Below, one piece after another: positions 5,991 through 14,107 of a stretch of DNA of 22,485 bases. Under the pieces are notes generated by a model, which was not told where the DNA came from, searched no databases, and was given only the letters and a program-made list of their open reading frames with translations. Source of the DNA: an uncultured Collinsella sp. GTDB lineage: Bacteria; Actinomycetota; Coriobacteriia; Coriobacteriales; Coriobacteriaceae. The position numbers were made by a program, and so were the translations under genes. The DNA is taken from positions 1-22,485 of the forward strand of contig UQKY01000034.1 of assembly GCA_900541785.1 (NCBI GenBank), given 5' to 3'. Within the stretch, counting starts at the first letter, position 1. Each line of letters begins with the position of its first letter.

Positions 5991-7079
5991 TCAGCAACGG
6001 CGTGCAGCTTTAAGAACCGCTGTTCCCAGCACGAACAGCAATGCGGACACAGCGATCCAATTTGCGTCGGAGGTCTTGGGGAGTGACGAGGAGGTCGCGC
6101 TGGCGGCCTTGGGCCTAAAGGCCTTGGCGGCCGTGGTGTTGGTCGCCGTGGTCGTGGTCACCGTCTTAGTTGCGGCCGCGGGCTTCAGTGTGGGATTCGT
6201 CGACGGATCCGCAGCTGGCTTGCCGGTAGCAGCATCAGTGCCAGGGGCGGACGGACCATCACCCGGCACATCGGGCCCACCGGTCTCCCCCGCCGACGCC
6301 GTGGTATCCACGGGCTCGATCGTCACACTCGCTGCCACGGATCCGTCGGCATCCACCACGCCGCCTGCGCCAAAGGCCCCGCCCGCAGGCGCCACAAAGC
6401 GCGCGGATGCAAGCGACCCGCCCAGGCAGGCGACGCCGCCGTTGGTGCCCGACGCATCCAGCCAGGATGCGTCGACGGTAAGCTGCCCTGTCGCTCCACC
6501 GCCAGTAGCCCCGCCCAGCAGACACACACCATAGGCGCGCACGCCCGCCCCGGAGCCCGCGCCCGCGGCGACAACGCGCCCACCGCGGCGAACGGCAAGA
6601 CCGTCCGCGATTACGCCGGCCACGCGCGCATCCGCGATGCCGGCGCCGTCTGCCCGCACGTCAACCTTACAGCCGTCCACAGCGAGCGTCCCCGACACGT
6701 AGATTCCGCACTGCGAGCCCGTGGCCACCAGCGACCCGGTGCCGCGGAGCGTCAGATCGCCCCACACCTCCATGCCGCAACGCGAGATGTCCACGTCGGG
6801 CGCGCTCGTCTCGACAACAGTGTTCTGCCCGGTCAGCGTCACCACCAGGTCGCCGACGGCGCCGATGGCCTCGCCCGTGTAGCCGTTAAGCTCCAGATGG
6901 TCTGCATCTGTCCAGGCCCAGCCGGGACCCGACACGCCCGGCTCGTAGTACGTGGCGCCCGCGATGAACAGGCTGTCCGCGCCCGCGGCATAAGAAGGCC
7001 CGCCCAGCAAAACGCATAGGCAGGCCATGGCAGTAAGCAGGATGTAGTGACGGCTGGTGTGGAACGCGGCAGCAAACAT
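5991..7079 (-). CDS. Sortase-anchored surface protein with LPKTS signal
   Basis: The ATG at 7079 follows GGAG by six bases and gives a signal peptide: a basic start, then ILLTAMACLCVLLGG and a likely cleavage after SYA. The frame stays open a further nine codons upstream. The body of about 210 residues is rich in Gly, Ala, Val and Asp. It holds short repeated strand-like units (GDLTLRGTGSLVATG, SGTLAVDGCKVDV and similar), resembling the beta-helix-like carbohydrate-binding repeats of other surface proteins. A Pro/Thr/Ala-rich spacer follows, with a TVTTTTATNTT run. The end is LPKTSD, a hydrophobic helix and KAARRC, a cell-wall sorting signal with S in place of G. A sortase would link it to peptidoglycan. 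The partner it binds is unknown. No sortase gene is in the window. Confidence 0.85.
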   Translation of the reverse strand: MFAAAFHTSRHYILLTAMACLCVLLGGPSYAAGADSLFIAGATYYEPGVSGPGWAWTDADHLELNGYTGEAIGAVGDLVVTLTGQNTVVETSAPDVDISRCGMEVWGDLTLRGTGSLVATGSQCGIYVSGTLAVDGCKVDVRADGAGIADARVAGVIADGLAVRRGGRVVAAGAGSGAGVRAYGVCLLGGATGGGATGQLTVDASWLDASGTNGGVACLGGSLASARFVAPAGGAFGAGGVVDADGSVAASVTIEPVDTTASAGETGGPDVPGDGPSAPGTDAATGKPAADPSTNPTLKPAAATKTVTTTTATNTTAAKAFRPKAASATSSSLPKTSDANWIAVSALLFVLGTAVLKAARRC

Positions 7080-7297
7080 AACCGCTCCGATCTTCGCAAG
7101 AGCCAATGGAAACTACGACAGGAAATGACCTGGTAGCAGCAGTTATTAGTGTAGCGAGATCAAGCAAGGGACGATAAAGAAACCAGCGATTGAACCGCGA
7201 AATTAGGTGTAAATCGTTTTGCCAGTCGGTGAAAGGAGGCTTTGAATACGTCGAACAAGCGCATGCCATCGGTAAGCCACTGAGCGACTTAATGCAA

Positions 7298-9094
7298 TCA
7301 CATATCGACATCAGAATCAGTCGATATATCCTGTGCCCTTTCATTCAACAATTCTATTGCTTGTTTAATGTCATTGTGAATCCATTTGGTCCTCAGTCCG
7401 CCCATGCGAGATTTGGACCCCACTTTAACAAGTTGAGCGTCTATCTTTTTCAACCATTCAACGGCATCATTCAGGCTATGCTTGTCTGCATAACTCTTCA
7501 TGCTGGTATGAAAAAATGAATGCAGGGAATTTTGTGAGTCGGCGGTTCCTTCATAGATGGCTGTTGCCACAGTTTCAGTTGGTACATCTAGTATTTTATT
7601 TTGATACTCGGACTTTATGGCTTCTTCAAAAAACGTAGAGATAGTGTTTCCCGTGTTCTGATCAACTACAGAAAAGTCAAGAATGCCGCGATTTAACTCT
7701 CGCTCTAATTCATCTTGTTCAACATCGGTTATAAGTTTGTCCATTATCAGATTAGCTTCAGTGCCATAAATATCCTTTTCCATTTCTTGCTCGTGCCTCA
7801 ATACGGAGGCATTGCACTTAGGATCTCGTTTGGCGGCGAGTCGAAGCGAATCGAGAAGATTCTCGCGAATATCATCATCCCAGAACCCAAGATTTATGAG
7901 ATCGAGCGATATTTTTATAATCTTATAGAACCAATTATGTGAATAGAGCCCCTTAGATAACATTTCATCAAGTTGGTTGGCCAGTAATTCAACCTGATCG
8001 TCTTCCAAGAAATACAAAGCATTCCATTGGCTATCTATGTTTCGCGCCTCGACGTCTGCGGCGGTATTAGGATTTTTCATCAGTATAAATTTCCTGAAAG
8101 AGCTCTTAACAGTTTTTGGGTTTACATCCTTTCCTTTTGTTAAGGGAGTAAGAGCCTTAGATAAAGTTAGATAGTAGTCGTATGCTTCGAGTTCAGAATT
8201 GTCAAAAATGCTCATTGAATTTTTTGCACTTTTTGGCTCCTTAGGAACTAATCCTGCTGATGCTTGAACTGCATAACCGACAAAATCTGAGAATGCTTTA
8301 ACTTTTCCGCAAAAATCGACAGATTCATCGATAAGAACCGATGCGCTTAATGCGTAGTTAATAGTCGGAACTGATCGTGATAAAGCCCTTGCGTTGACAA
8401 AGGAGCCCCTAAGTCCGTCAATAACTGCATCCTTGACATTGAAGTCGATCTGTTCGGGTATGCTCAACTTATCCTTTACTATGACCCGATACAGCTCCTG
8501 AAGATCTGGCTCAAACTCGATTTGGCTAATAACCGCCTTTTCAGCAGAGCAATCGTCCTCAAAAGACAGCGGTTGATTTCTGACGAGCATCACATGCCAG
8601 CCATGATTTTCGACCATATTGTTAACGAATCCAAGAAACGCACGATCGTCCTGAGCGAAGCCGCTGCGTTCGCAATCGTCCAAAATCACGAGAACTTTTT
8701 TCATATCTATTAAAGACAGTAATAAGTCAGGTTTAATGGAGACTTGGATTCCAAGTTTAGCAAGCTGTTTACTAGATATTGACTTACCGATCTCAAGTGC
8801 ACATTTCTTTAAAACGTTTGTGACAGCTTCGGAGTGCTTCGTAGGTTTATCTGAAAAATGACACCAAGAAGCCATAATCCTATTGAAGATTTCGTCATAA
8901 TTGGACACGCCAAATAAAGACACGCGGCATATCCTTATGCCTATTTCATCCAGCGCGGCTTTTAGATAATTCTCGCAGTAATAAGTCTTGCCTGAACCCC
9001 ATTCACCATGCAAAACCAACGCTTGAAGACCGATATCGTCACATTCCATGTAACCTTTAATTACTTCGGTTATTTCCTTGGCTTGCATCGCCAT
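7298..9094 (-). CDS. Large KAP-like P-loop NTPase (candidate defence ATPase)
   Basis: The 598-residue protein has a Walker A motif GEWGSGKT at residues 30-37, right at the N-terminus. A Walker B strand VLVILDDCERSG lies near residue 140. Between them, RVSLFGVSNYDEIF resembles the segment following the P-loop helix in KAP-type NTPases. The remaining 400 residues are helical and acidic with no recognised domain. No transmembrane helices are evident, unlike many KAP proteins. AGGAG lies just before two possible starts, the ATGs at 9094 and 9088. The gene is clearly AT-richer than the surface-protein and capsule genes around it, suggesting acquisition. Large NTPases of this sort are common in phage-defence systems. 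That role here is inferred from type and setting only. Confidence 0.75.
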   Translation of the reverse strand: MAMQAKEITEVIKGYMECDDIGLQALVLHGEWGSGKTYYCENYLKAALDEIGIRICRVSLFGVSNYDEIFNRIMASWCHFSDKPTKHSEAVTNVLKKCALEIGKSISSKQLAKLGIQVSIKPDLLLSLIDMKKVLVILDDCERSGFAQDDRAFLGFVNNMVENHGWHVMLVRNQPLSFEDDCSAEKAVISQIEFEPDLQELYRVIVKDKLSIPEQIDFNVKDAVIDGLRGSFVNARALSRSVPTINYALSASVLIDESVDFCGKVKAFSDFVGYAVQASAGLVPKEPKSAKNSMSIFDNSELEAYDYYLTLSKALTPLTKGKDVNPKTVKSSFRKFILMKNPNTAADVEARNIDSQWNALYFLEDDQVELLANQLDEMLSKGLYSHNWFYKIIKISLDLINLGFWDDDIRENLLDSLRLAAKRDPKCNASVLRHEQEMEKDIYGTEANLIMDKLITDVEQDELERELNRGILDFSVVDQNTGNTISTFFEEAIKSEYQNKILDVPTETVATAIYEGTADSQNSLHSFFHTSMKSYADKHSLNDAVEWLKKIDAQLVKVGSKSRMGGLRTKWIHNDIKQAIELLNERAQDISTDSDVDM

Positions 9095-9301
9095 GTTCTC
9101 CTATCGACAATTCTTCGTTTTGCGGTACTAAATCAGGAATTAGTTGGGTGACTGTGCCCAAGTATTTATTTTTCCTCATGTTAGCTGATGCCGAACTTGT
9201 GTCCGCGGTATCCGTTATTACATTTTTACGAGTTAACAAAGGACGGGGGTGTGGCATGATCTTACTGCAGACTAAGTCCGCCCAGCGCAGGCCGCTCTCC
9301 C

Positions 9302-9580
9302 CTAGTCCCTCTTAAACAGATCCCTCGTGTACACCTTGTCCGCCACGTCCGCGAGCTCGTCGCTCCAGCGGTTGGCGACGATCACGTCGCAGCCGGCCTT
9401 GAAGGCCTCCAGGTCGTGGGTCACCTCGGAGCCGAAGAACTCCGGCGCGCCCAGCGTGGGCTCGTAGACCACCACGGGCACTCCCTTTGCCTTCACGCGC
9501 TTCATGACGCCCTGGATGGAGCTCGCGCGGAAGTTGTCGGAGTTGGACTTCATCGTCAGGTGGTTGACGTCCGCGATCAA
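9302..9580 (-). pseudogene. ugd: UDP-glucose 6-dehydrogenase C-terminal fragment
   Basis: The frame encodes LTMKSNSDNFRASSIQGVMK, then VPVVVYEPTL, then DVIVANR and the end KVYTRDLFKRD. This is the C-terminal UDP-sugar-binding domain of UDP-glucose 6-dehydrogenase, the enzyme that oxidises UDP-glucose to UDP-glucuronate for capsule precursors. Only about 90 residues of roughly 400 remain; the Rossmann domain and catalytic Cys region are missing. The frame stays open some 70 bases further upstream and runs into the end of the DUF6414-like gene, without a good start. The fragment is GC-rich and sits between two AT-rich genes. It looks like what remained after foreign DNA replaced the front of the gene. 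The missing part is not elsewhere in the window. Confidence 0.85.
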
Positions 9581-9657
9581 CTTCGGCTTGCCGGCATGCT
9601 TGAGATAAATAGGATTGTGTATGGCCTTGCTCTCAACAAGCGATTCGAGTTGTGCGG

Positions 9658-10533
9658 TTATACCGATGGATGCGATTCTTGGTAAAGCGCAACAACTTCA
9701 AGTTGATAAACAGGCTTGCCGCTAATTTCCATTATCGCAACTGAATCACATTTAATTGGACCGGAATTTAAGGCCGCCACTGACTTGATAAGCGCCTCTT
9801 TGCTGTCGGTGTCCGTAATTTTGGTAAATACAGTATTTTTCATCAATTGCGTTCCGTCTGGAAACACTCGTTTGATTTGTGCCAAACAGGTCAGTTCTAC
9901 ATCTATAATATCCTGCCGATTAGCTTGATATAGATTTTGGTCAGTTATCGTACCAATTACGGCATAAGCATCGTTTTCGGAGACTATCTCTTCTGCGGAA
10001 AATAACTCTTTGGTGATAGCTCCGATTTTTTTCAATGAAGCTGAGGTGGCGTTATTTGATTCCTTGAGCTTGGTTCCGCCAACCCCTTGCATTTTTTGGC
10101 TGAGCTCAGTCATTTCAATCGCTTCATCAACGAGACCTTTAATGGAATTGATCTTAAGATTGACCGGAATACAGACAAAGTCTCCAGGCTGAGACTTCAA
10201 AATCTCTTTTAAGAACTTATGTTGGGACAGCTGCTCGACCACCATGCTCAACATTGAAGTTGTGGTCTGGACCAACTTTGATTCCTTAGAACTCGAATTT
10301 CCAGAATTCTTATTAAGCTCCGCTTCGGCTGTTATCCCAAGCTTAAAAATCTTAAAACCAACGCCAGCACCCCCTCTTTTTGAGGAAGTTTTTCCTGAAG
10401 ACGATTCTTCTTTAATCTCTTCGTATTCAGAAAAGCCCCTATTTAGAATTGCGTAAATATCCAACAGTCTATTTTGGTTTACATAGTATGGGAAAAATAC
10501 CGAATCAGTTACAGATAAAGGTTTCTCGTCCAT
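9658..10533 (-). CDS. DUF6414-like protein
   Basis: The ATG at 10533 has AAGGGA about eight bases upstream. The 291-residue product starts with a YYVNQNRLLDIYAILNRGF segment, then EYEEIKEE and a Ser/Lys-rich stretch (SSSGKTSSKRGGAG). This is the layout I recall for DUF6414 proteins: a first strand-helix 'YLDxxRLxxLxxQLxxG' followed by a polar loop. The middle has LSMVVEQLSQHKFLKEIL and GDFVCIPVNLKI, and the rest alternates strands and helices. There is no signal peptide or membrane segment. The family is uncharacterised; the match is from memory and moderate. It is AT-rich like the KAP-like gene beyond the ugd scrap, so both may have arrived together. A perfect 17-bp inverted repeat lies 28 bases before the start. 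Confidence 0.5.
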   Translation of the reverse strand: MDEKPLSVTDSVFFPYYVNQNRLLDIYAILNRGFSEYEEIKEESSSGKTSSKRGGAGVGFKIFKLGITAEAELNKNSGNSSSKESKLVQTTTSMLSMVVEQLSQHKFLKEILKSQPGDFVCIPVNLKINSIKGLVDEAIEMTELSQKMQGVGGTKLKESNNATSASLKKIGAITKELFSAEEIVSENDAYAVIGTITDQNLYQANRQDIIDVELTCLAQIKRVFPDGTQLMKNTVFTKITDTDSKEALIKSVAALNSGPIKCDSVAIMEISGKPVYQLEVVALYQESHPSV

Positions 10534-10561
10534 ATTCCGAATCCCTTCCAGACGATAATCA

Positions 10562-10603
10562 AATTGACCTCTTGTAGAAAAGAAAGTCTACAAGAGGTCA
10601 ATT
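10562..10603. repeat. Perfect 17-bp inverted repeat (hairpin or operator)
   Basis: AATTGACCTCTTGTAGA (10562-10578) and its exact inverse complement (10587-10603) are separated by 8 bases. Neither side carries a T run typical of a terminator, though the last capsule gene ends 76 bases away. It starts 29 bases before the DUF6414-like start codon. It may be a structured leader, an operator, or a mark of the inserted segment's edge. Confidence 0.85.
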
Positions 10604-10679
10604 AAACAAATATATTTAGCTTGTTAACACTGGTAGAAAACCAGGCAGGTTACATATGCCACACCAAATGTCGACTGTT

Positions 10680-11870
10680 CTATAAGCTCTTCCTCCACAC
10701 CATCTTGTCCACGACGCCGGTGTAGCTCTGGATGATCTTGACGACCTTGGTGGACACGGTCTCGTCGGCGTAGTCGGGCACGGGCGCCTCGGGCAGCGAT
10801 CCCTCCGCGTCGAGCTCGACGGCGGTGTGGACCGCCTGCAGCAGGCCGCGCTCGCTGATGCCGGCCAGCGTGAAGCATGCCTTGTCCAGCGCCTCGGGGC
10901 GCTCGGTGGAGGTGCGGATGCACACCGCCGGGAACGGGCGGCCGACGCTCGCGAAGAAGCTGGACTCCTCGGGCAGGGTGCCGGAGTCGGAGACAACGGC
11001 GAAGGCGTTCATCTGCAGGCAGTTGTAGTCGTGGAAGCCCATGGGCTCGTGCATGCGCACGCGCGGGTCCAGTTGGAAGCCCGTGGCCTCCAGGCGCTTG
11101 CGGGAGCGCGGGTGGCAGGAGTACAGGATCGGCATGTCGTATTTCTCGGCCAGCGCGTTGATGGCGGTGAACAGGCTCGTGAAGTTGGCCTCGGTGTCGA
11201 TATTCTCCTCGCGGTGGGCCGAGAGCAGCATGTACTTCTTCGGCTTCAGGCCGAGCTCGGTCAGGACGTCCGACGCCTCGATCTTCTCCAGGTTGGCGCG
11301 CAGGACCTCCGCCATGGGAGAGCCCGTGACGTAGGTGCGCTCCGGGGCGCAGCCGGTGTCCTTGAGGTAGCGGCGGGCGTGCTCGGAGTAGGCAAGGTTG
11401 ACGTCGGAGATCACGTCGACGATGCGGCGGTTGGTCTCCTCGGGCAGGCACTCGTCCTTGCAGCGGTTGCCCGCCTCCATGTGGAAGATGGGGATGTGCA
11501 GGCGCTTGGCCGCGATGGCCGACAGGCAGCTGTTGGTGTCGCCCAGGATCAGGAGGGCGTCAGGCTGCACCTCGACCATCAGCTTGTAGCTCGCGGCGAT
11601 GATGTTGCCCACCGTCTCGCCCAGGTCGGCGCCCACGGCGTCCAGGTAGACGTCCGGGTCGTCCAGAGACAGGTCGCGGAAGAAGATGCCGTTCAAGGTG
11701 TAGTCGTAGTTCTGCCCGGTGTGCGCCAGCAGGCAGTCGAAGTGTCGGCGGCACTTCTTGATGACCTCGGACAGGCGGATGACCTCGGGGCGCGTGCCCA
11801 CGATGATAAGCAGCTTCAGGCGGCCGTCGTTTTTGAATCGAATCATCTTGTCTTCTCCCATATTAGTCAT
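10680..11870 (-). CDS. capG: CapG/FnlC-type UDP-sugar 2-epimerase (UDP-L-FucNAc synthesis)
   Basis: The 396-residue protein belongs to the WecB-like non-hydrolysing 2-epimerase family, with IIVGTRPEVIRLSEV near residue 20, HTGQNYD, ILGDTNS, HMEAGNRC followed by PEETNRR, and SAHREEN. With CapE and CapF encoded in the same operon, it fits the last step of UDP-N-acetyl-L-fucosamine synthesis, epimerising C2 of the talosamine intermediate. The ATG at 11870 overlaps the previous gene by 8 bases and has AAGGA nearby. The ATG at 11846, with GGGAG before it, is an equal candidate and would remove 8 residues. It is the last gene of the capsule operon. It is strongly GC-rich, like capE and capF and unlike the glycosyltransferase genes between them. 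Confidence 0.9.
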   Translation of the reverse strand: MTNMGEDKMIRFKNDGRLKLLIIVGTRPEVIRLSEVIKKCRRHFDCLLAHTGQNYDYTLNGIFFRDLSLDDPDVYLDAVGADLGETVGNIIAASYKLMVEVQPDALLILGDTNSCLSAIAAKRLHIPIFHMEAGNRCKDECLPEETNRRIVDVISDVNLAYSEHARRYLKDTGCAPERTYVTGSPMAEVLRANLEKIEASDVLTELGLKPKKYMLLSAHREENIDTEANFTSLFTAINALAEKYDMPILYSCHPRSRKRLEATGFQLDPRVRMHEPMGFHDYNCLQMNAFAVVSDSGTLPEESSFFASVGRPFPAVCIRTSTERPEALDKACFTLAGISERGLLQAVHTAVELDAEGSLPEAPVPDYADETVSTKVVKIIQSYTGVVDKMVWRKSL

Positions 11871-12873
11871 TTAAATCCTTCTTAATCGCTTGCCTGAGTG
11901 AGAGGTCCGGCGGAAAGTTAAGCAGGCGCTTTGCAACCAGCTTCACGAGCACACCGATGTAATCCTTGGCGGGGTACAGCAGCTTGCGCTCGATCAGCCG
12001 CTCATACGTCATATCGAGTTCAACGGTCTCAGGGTGTCTGAGCGGAAACGGGAGTTCGTAACCATCCATTGAACAGAACCGGTTCGTCATATCTAGCGAG
12101 AGATCATTGCCACCGTGCTCCGAACAGTCGTCAACACCAATATTCTCTATAAGGTTCACTGATGGGGCGATGCCAAAAAATCCGCCCGTCCTGAGGGTCC
12201 ATGCCATATGGTAATCCCAAGAATAGTAACGCCCAGTACGGCCCTTGTGTGCTTTCTCGTACTCCACGTTGAACAGCTGTTGGAGATAGAGCCGCCTCAC
12301 CGAATACGTGTTACGAGCTCGCCTCATGTCCTCGGGAGTTGTCTTGTTCAGGTCAAAGTCGTAAGAAGATAGAAACTTATCTCCCCATGATGCCCATCCA
12401 CATGGCATAAGTTGTCGCGTAAAAATGTAAGAAGCATTATGTGGCGCTTCGTATTGCGATAGATAATTAGTCCCGCAGATCCAGAGAATCTTATCATTGT
12501 CACGATAGCGCGCTAGCATTTCTGCACAGAACGGGAAGAATGACACAGAAGGCAGATTGTCGTCTTCCAAGAAAATGGCAACAGGCTCCCGCTCGAATAC
12601 TCGCTTCGCGCCAAGTGCGATGTTTCCGTATACTCCCCTATTCTCCTTTGCGTAGTCTCGCACAACCTCACAGTCCCAAGTAATAAGAGAGTCGACGCCA
12701 CGCCTCACTTTGTCGACAGCGAGGCGTTCTGCCTCATCTCTCCCCTGGTCAGCAATGAGATAGAGCTTGCTAGGCCGAACCTCAGCAAGTCTATCGAAAA
12801 TCCTCTCAAGAGTATCGAGTCGTTTGAAAATGAATACTGCGACGGGAATGTCGAACGTCTTGTCATCGCTCAA
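11863..12873 (-). CDS. GT-A type glycosyltransferase
   Basis: The start is taken as the TTG at 12873. The preceding AAAGGAG fits, it overlaps the upstream gene by 11 bases, and the protein then begins just before the first strand DIPVAVFIFKRLDTLERIF. The open frame itself reaches 12960. The roughly 336-residue product has a GT-A fold outline: VAVFIFKR first strand, LYLIADQGRD, and AIFLEDDNLPS, whose EDD is the likely metal and sugar-nucleotide site. MPCGWASWGDKF and YSWDYHMAWTLR resemble acceptor-side motifs of the family. It should add one sugar of the capsule repeat unit on the cytoplasmic face. Donor and linkage cannot be read from the sequence. Confidence 0.8.
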   Translation of the reverse strand: MSDDKTFDIPVAVFIFKRLDTLERIFDRLAEVRPSKLYLIADQGRDEAERLAVDKVRRGVDSLITWDCEVVRDYAKENRGVYGNIALGAKRVFEREPVAIFLEDDNLPSVSFFPFCAEMLARYRDNDKILWICGTNYLSQYEAPHNASYIFTRQLMPCGWASWGDKFLSSYDFDLNKTTPEDMRRARNTYSVRRLYLQQLFNVEYEKAHKGRTGRYYSWDYHMAWTLRTGGFFGIAPSVNLIENIGVDDCSEHGGNDLSLDMTNRFCSMDGYELPFPLRHPETVELDMTYERLIERKLLYPAKDYIGVLVKLVAKRLLNFPPDLSLRQAIKKDLND

Positions 12874-14107
12874 TGTACGTAGACTCCTTTCTGAATAGCT
12901 CAAGAGTGCGTGCGCATTGATCCTTAGAGCCCTTGTGGTCGATGACATAAGTTTTCGCACGCAAGGAAAGTTGGTGCAGCTCTTCAGGATCCATCGCGAG
13001 AGCTCGATTTAAAGCCGCCTTAAGGCCTCCGTCTGTTGCATCGATGAAAAGACCTTCATAGTCTTGAGGCATTCCATCCAGCCTGTAAGCAACGGTTGGC
13101 ACACCCGATGCAAGGTACTCCATCATCTTCGAGGGAAAACTAAACTTCGTGTAATCCCCTTCGTTCTTGCGCGGGTTAACGAGAATGGTGGCGCCGTTGC
13201 GCAGGCCTTCAATCTCTTGGGGCGGCAGTACGCCTAGGTATCGCACCATAGGATTCTCAGACTGCAGAGCCGTTATCTCGTTTGCCGCCTCGCCGTCACC
13301 GCAAACAACAAGACCGATTCCCGTATCGTCAAGCCCCTTAAATGCAGAAATTAACTCGCCTAACCCATATCGATATTGGAGCGTCCCTGTGTACAAGATA
13401 TACCGCTCGGGTAGATTCCGTACGATGGCTTCAGGCTTAGAAGCGCCATGTTCGTCAGCAATGCCCTCGACAACAGCACACTTCGTCAAGTCAACTCCAA
13501 GGTAAGGAGCCATTGCAGCGGTCAAGGGGACGTAGCAATCCATGCCCTTCATACCTTTTGAAACAATATGGTTCTTAAGCCTGTGCAAGAATCCCGTTCC
13601 ACGTCTACCCAGCTCCATGTATTCAGGTAAATCAGGAACGATAAGGGCGACAATGCTATTGGGAAATTTCTTTTTTGCGTGATGCAGTGCAGTCACAATT
13701 GGATAAGTGGCAGCATAACCAACGAAGTAAAGTTGTTCACAGCTTCTGGGGTTAACCTTATCAATCTCAGAGCACAGCCTAGCAGCACGCGAGAACTCTT
13801 TTAAGACCGGTAGGTTAACGAAGCCAGCCCCAACATCTTCACCAGAAATTTCGGAATGCCGGAAGCTATATCGTGGAACGAAAATGCCGGAGTACCTCTT
13901 AGGGAAGGAGCCGACGTATTCCGAGTTTATAAGGTGGACGTTTTCAGTGCCAAGGCAAGAATCGTAACCTTTAACAAACTTCCACTGAAGATTATTCGCG
14001 GCGCTTTGAAGGCCAGACTTCGTAAGCCGTCTGATTTCATCTTCACGCTCGCGCGGAAATAATCCGCCGATAAAGTATAGCGTTTCTAAATTCTTACTTT
14101 TCTTCAA
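12863..14107 (-). CDS. GT-B type glycosyltransferase (GT1/GT4-like)
   Basis: The start is the TTG at 14107, since GAGGAG lies seven bases before it and the frame overlaps the wzx end by 14 bases. The longer open frame to 14161 has no such site. The roughly 414-residue protein has an N-terminal part with YFVGYAATYPIV and a C-terminal nucleotide-sugar domain. That domain starts with RYILYTGTLQYRYGL and GLVVCGDGEAA, followed by FSFPSKMMEYLASGVPTVA, the donor-binding segment of GT-B enzymes. It would act in repeat-unit assembly. Its donor is unknown. Composition is moderate in GC, below that of capE, capF and capG. Confidence 0.85.
   Translation of the reverse strand: MKKSKNLETLYFIGGLFPREREDEIRRLTKSGLQSAANNLQWKFVKGYDSCLGTENVHLINSEYVGSFPKRYSGIFVPRYSFRHSEISGEDVGAGFVNLPVLKEFSRAARLCSEIDKVNPRSCEQLYFVGYAATYPIVTALHHAKKKFPNSIVALIVPDLPEYMELGRRGTGFLHRLKNHIVSKGMKGMDCYVPLTAAMAPYLGVDLTKCAVVEGIADEHGASKPEAIVRNLPERYILYTGTLQYRYGLGELISAFKGLDDTGIGLVVCGDGEAANEITALQSENPMVRYLGVLPPQEIEGLRNGATILVNPRKNEGDYTKFSFPSKMMEYLASGVPTVAYRLDGMPQDYEGLFIDATDGGLKAALNRALAMDPEELHQLSLRAKTYVIDHKGSKDQCARTLELFRKESTYIER

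Noticed and set aside
5752..5997. N-terminal extension of the 92-aa gene with a lipobox-like start (PISGC)
   Set aside because: A perfect AAGGAGG decides for the internal ATG at 5751; the extension lacks a start site and is low in complexity.
7080..7297. Continuous minus-strand frame through the gap between the NTPase and surface protein genes
   Set aside because: It overlaps both neighbours out of frame and shows no recognisable domain.
10827..11885. Long plus-strand open frame (352 codons) opposite capG
   Set aside because: It is a mirror of a GC-rich gene whose minus-strand protein has clear family motifs; the plus product is an Ala/Val/Gly/Arg-rich chain without a domain.
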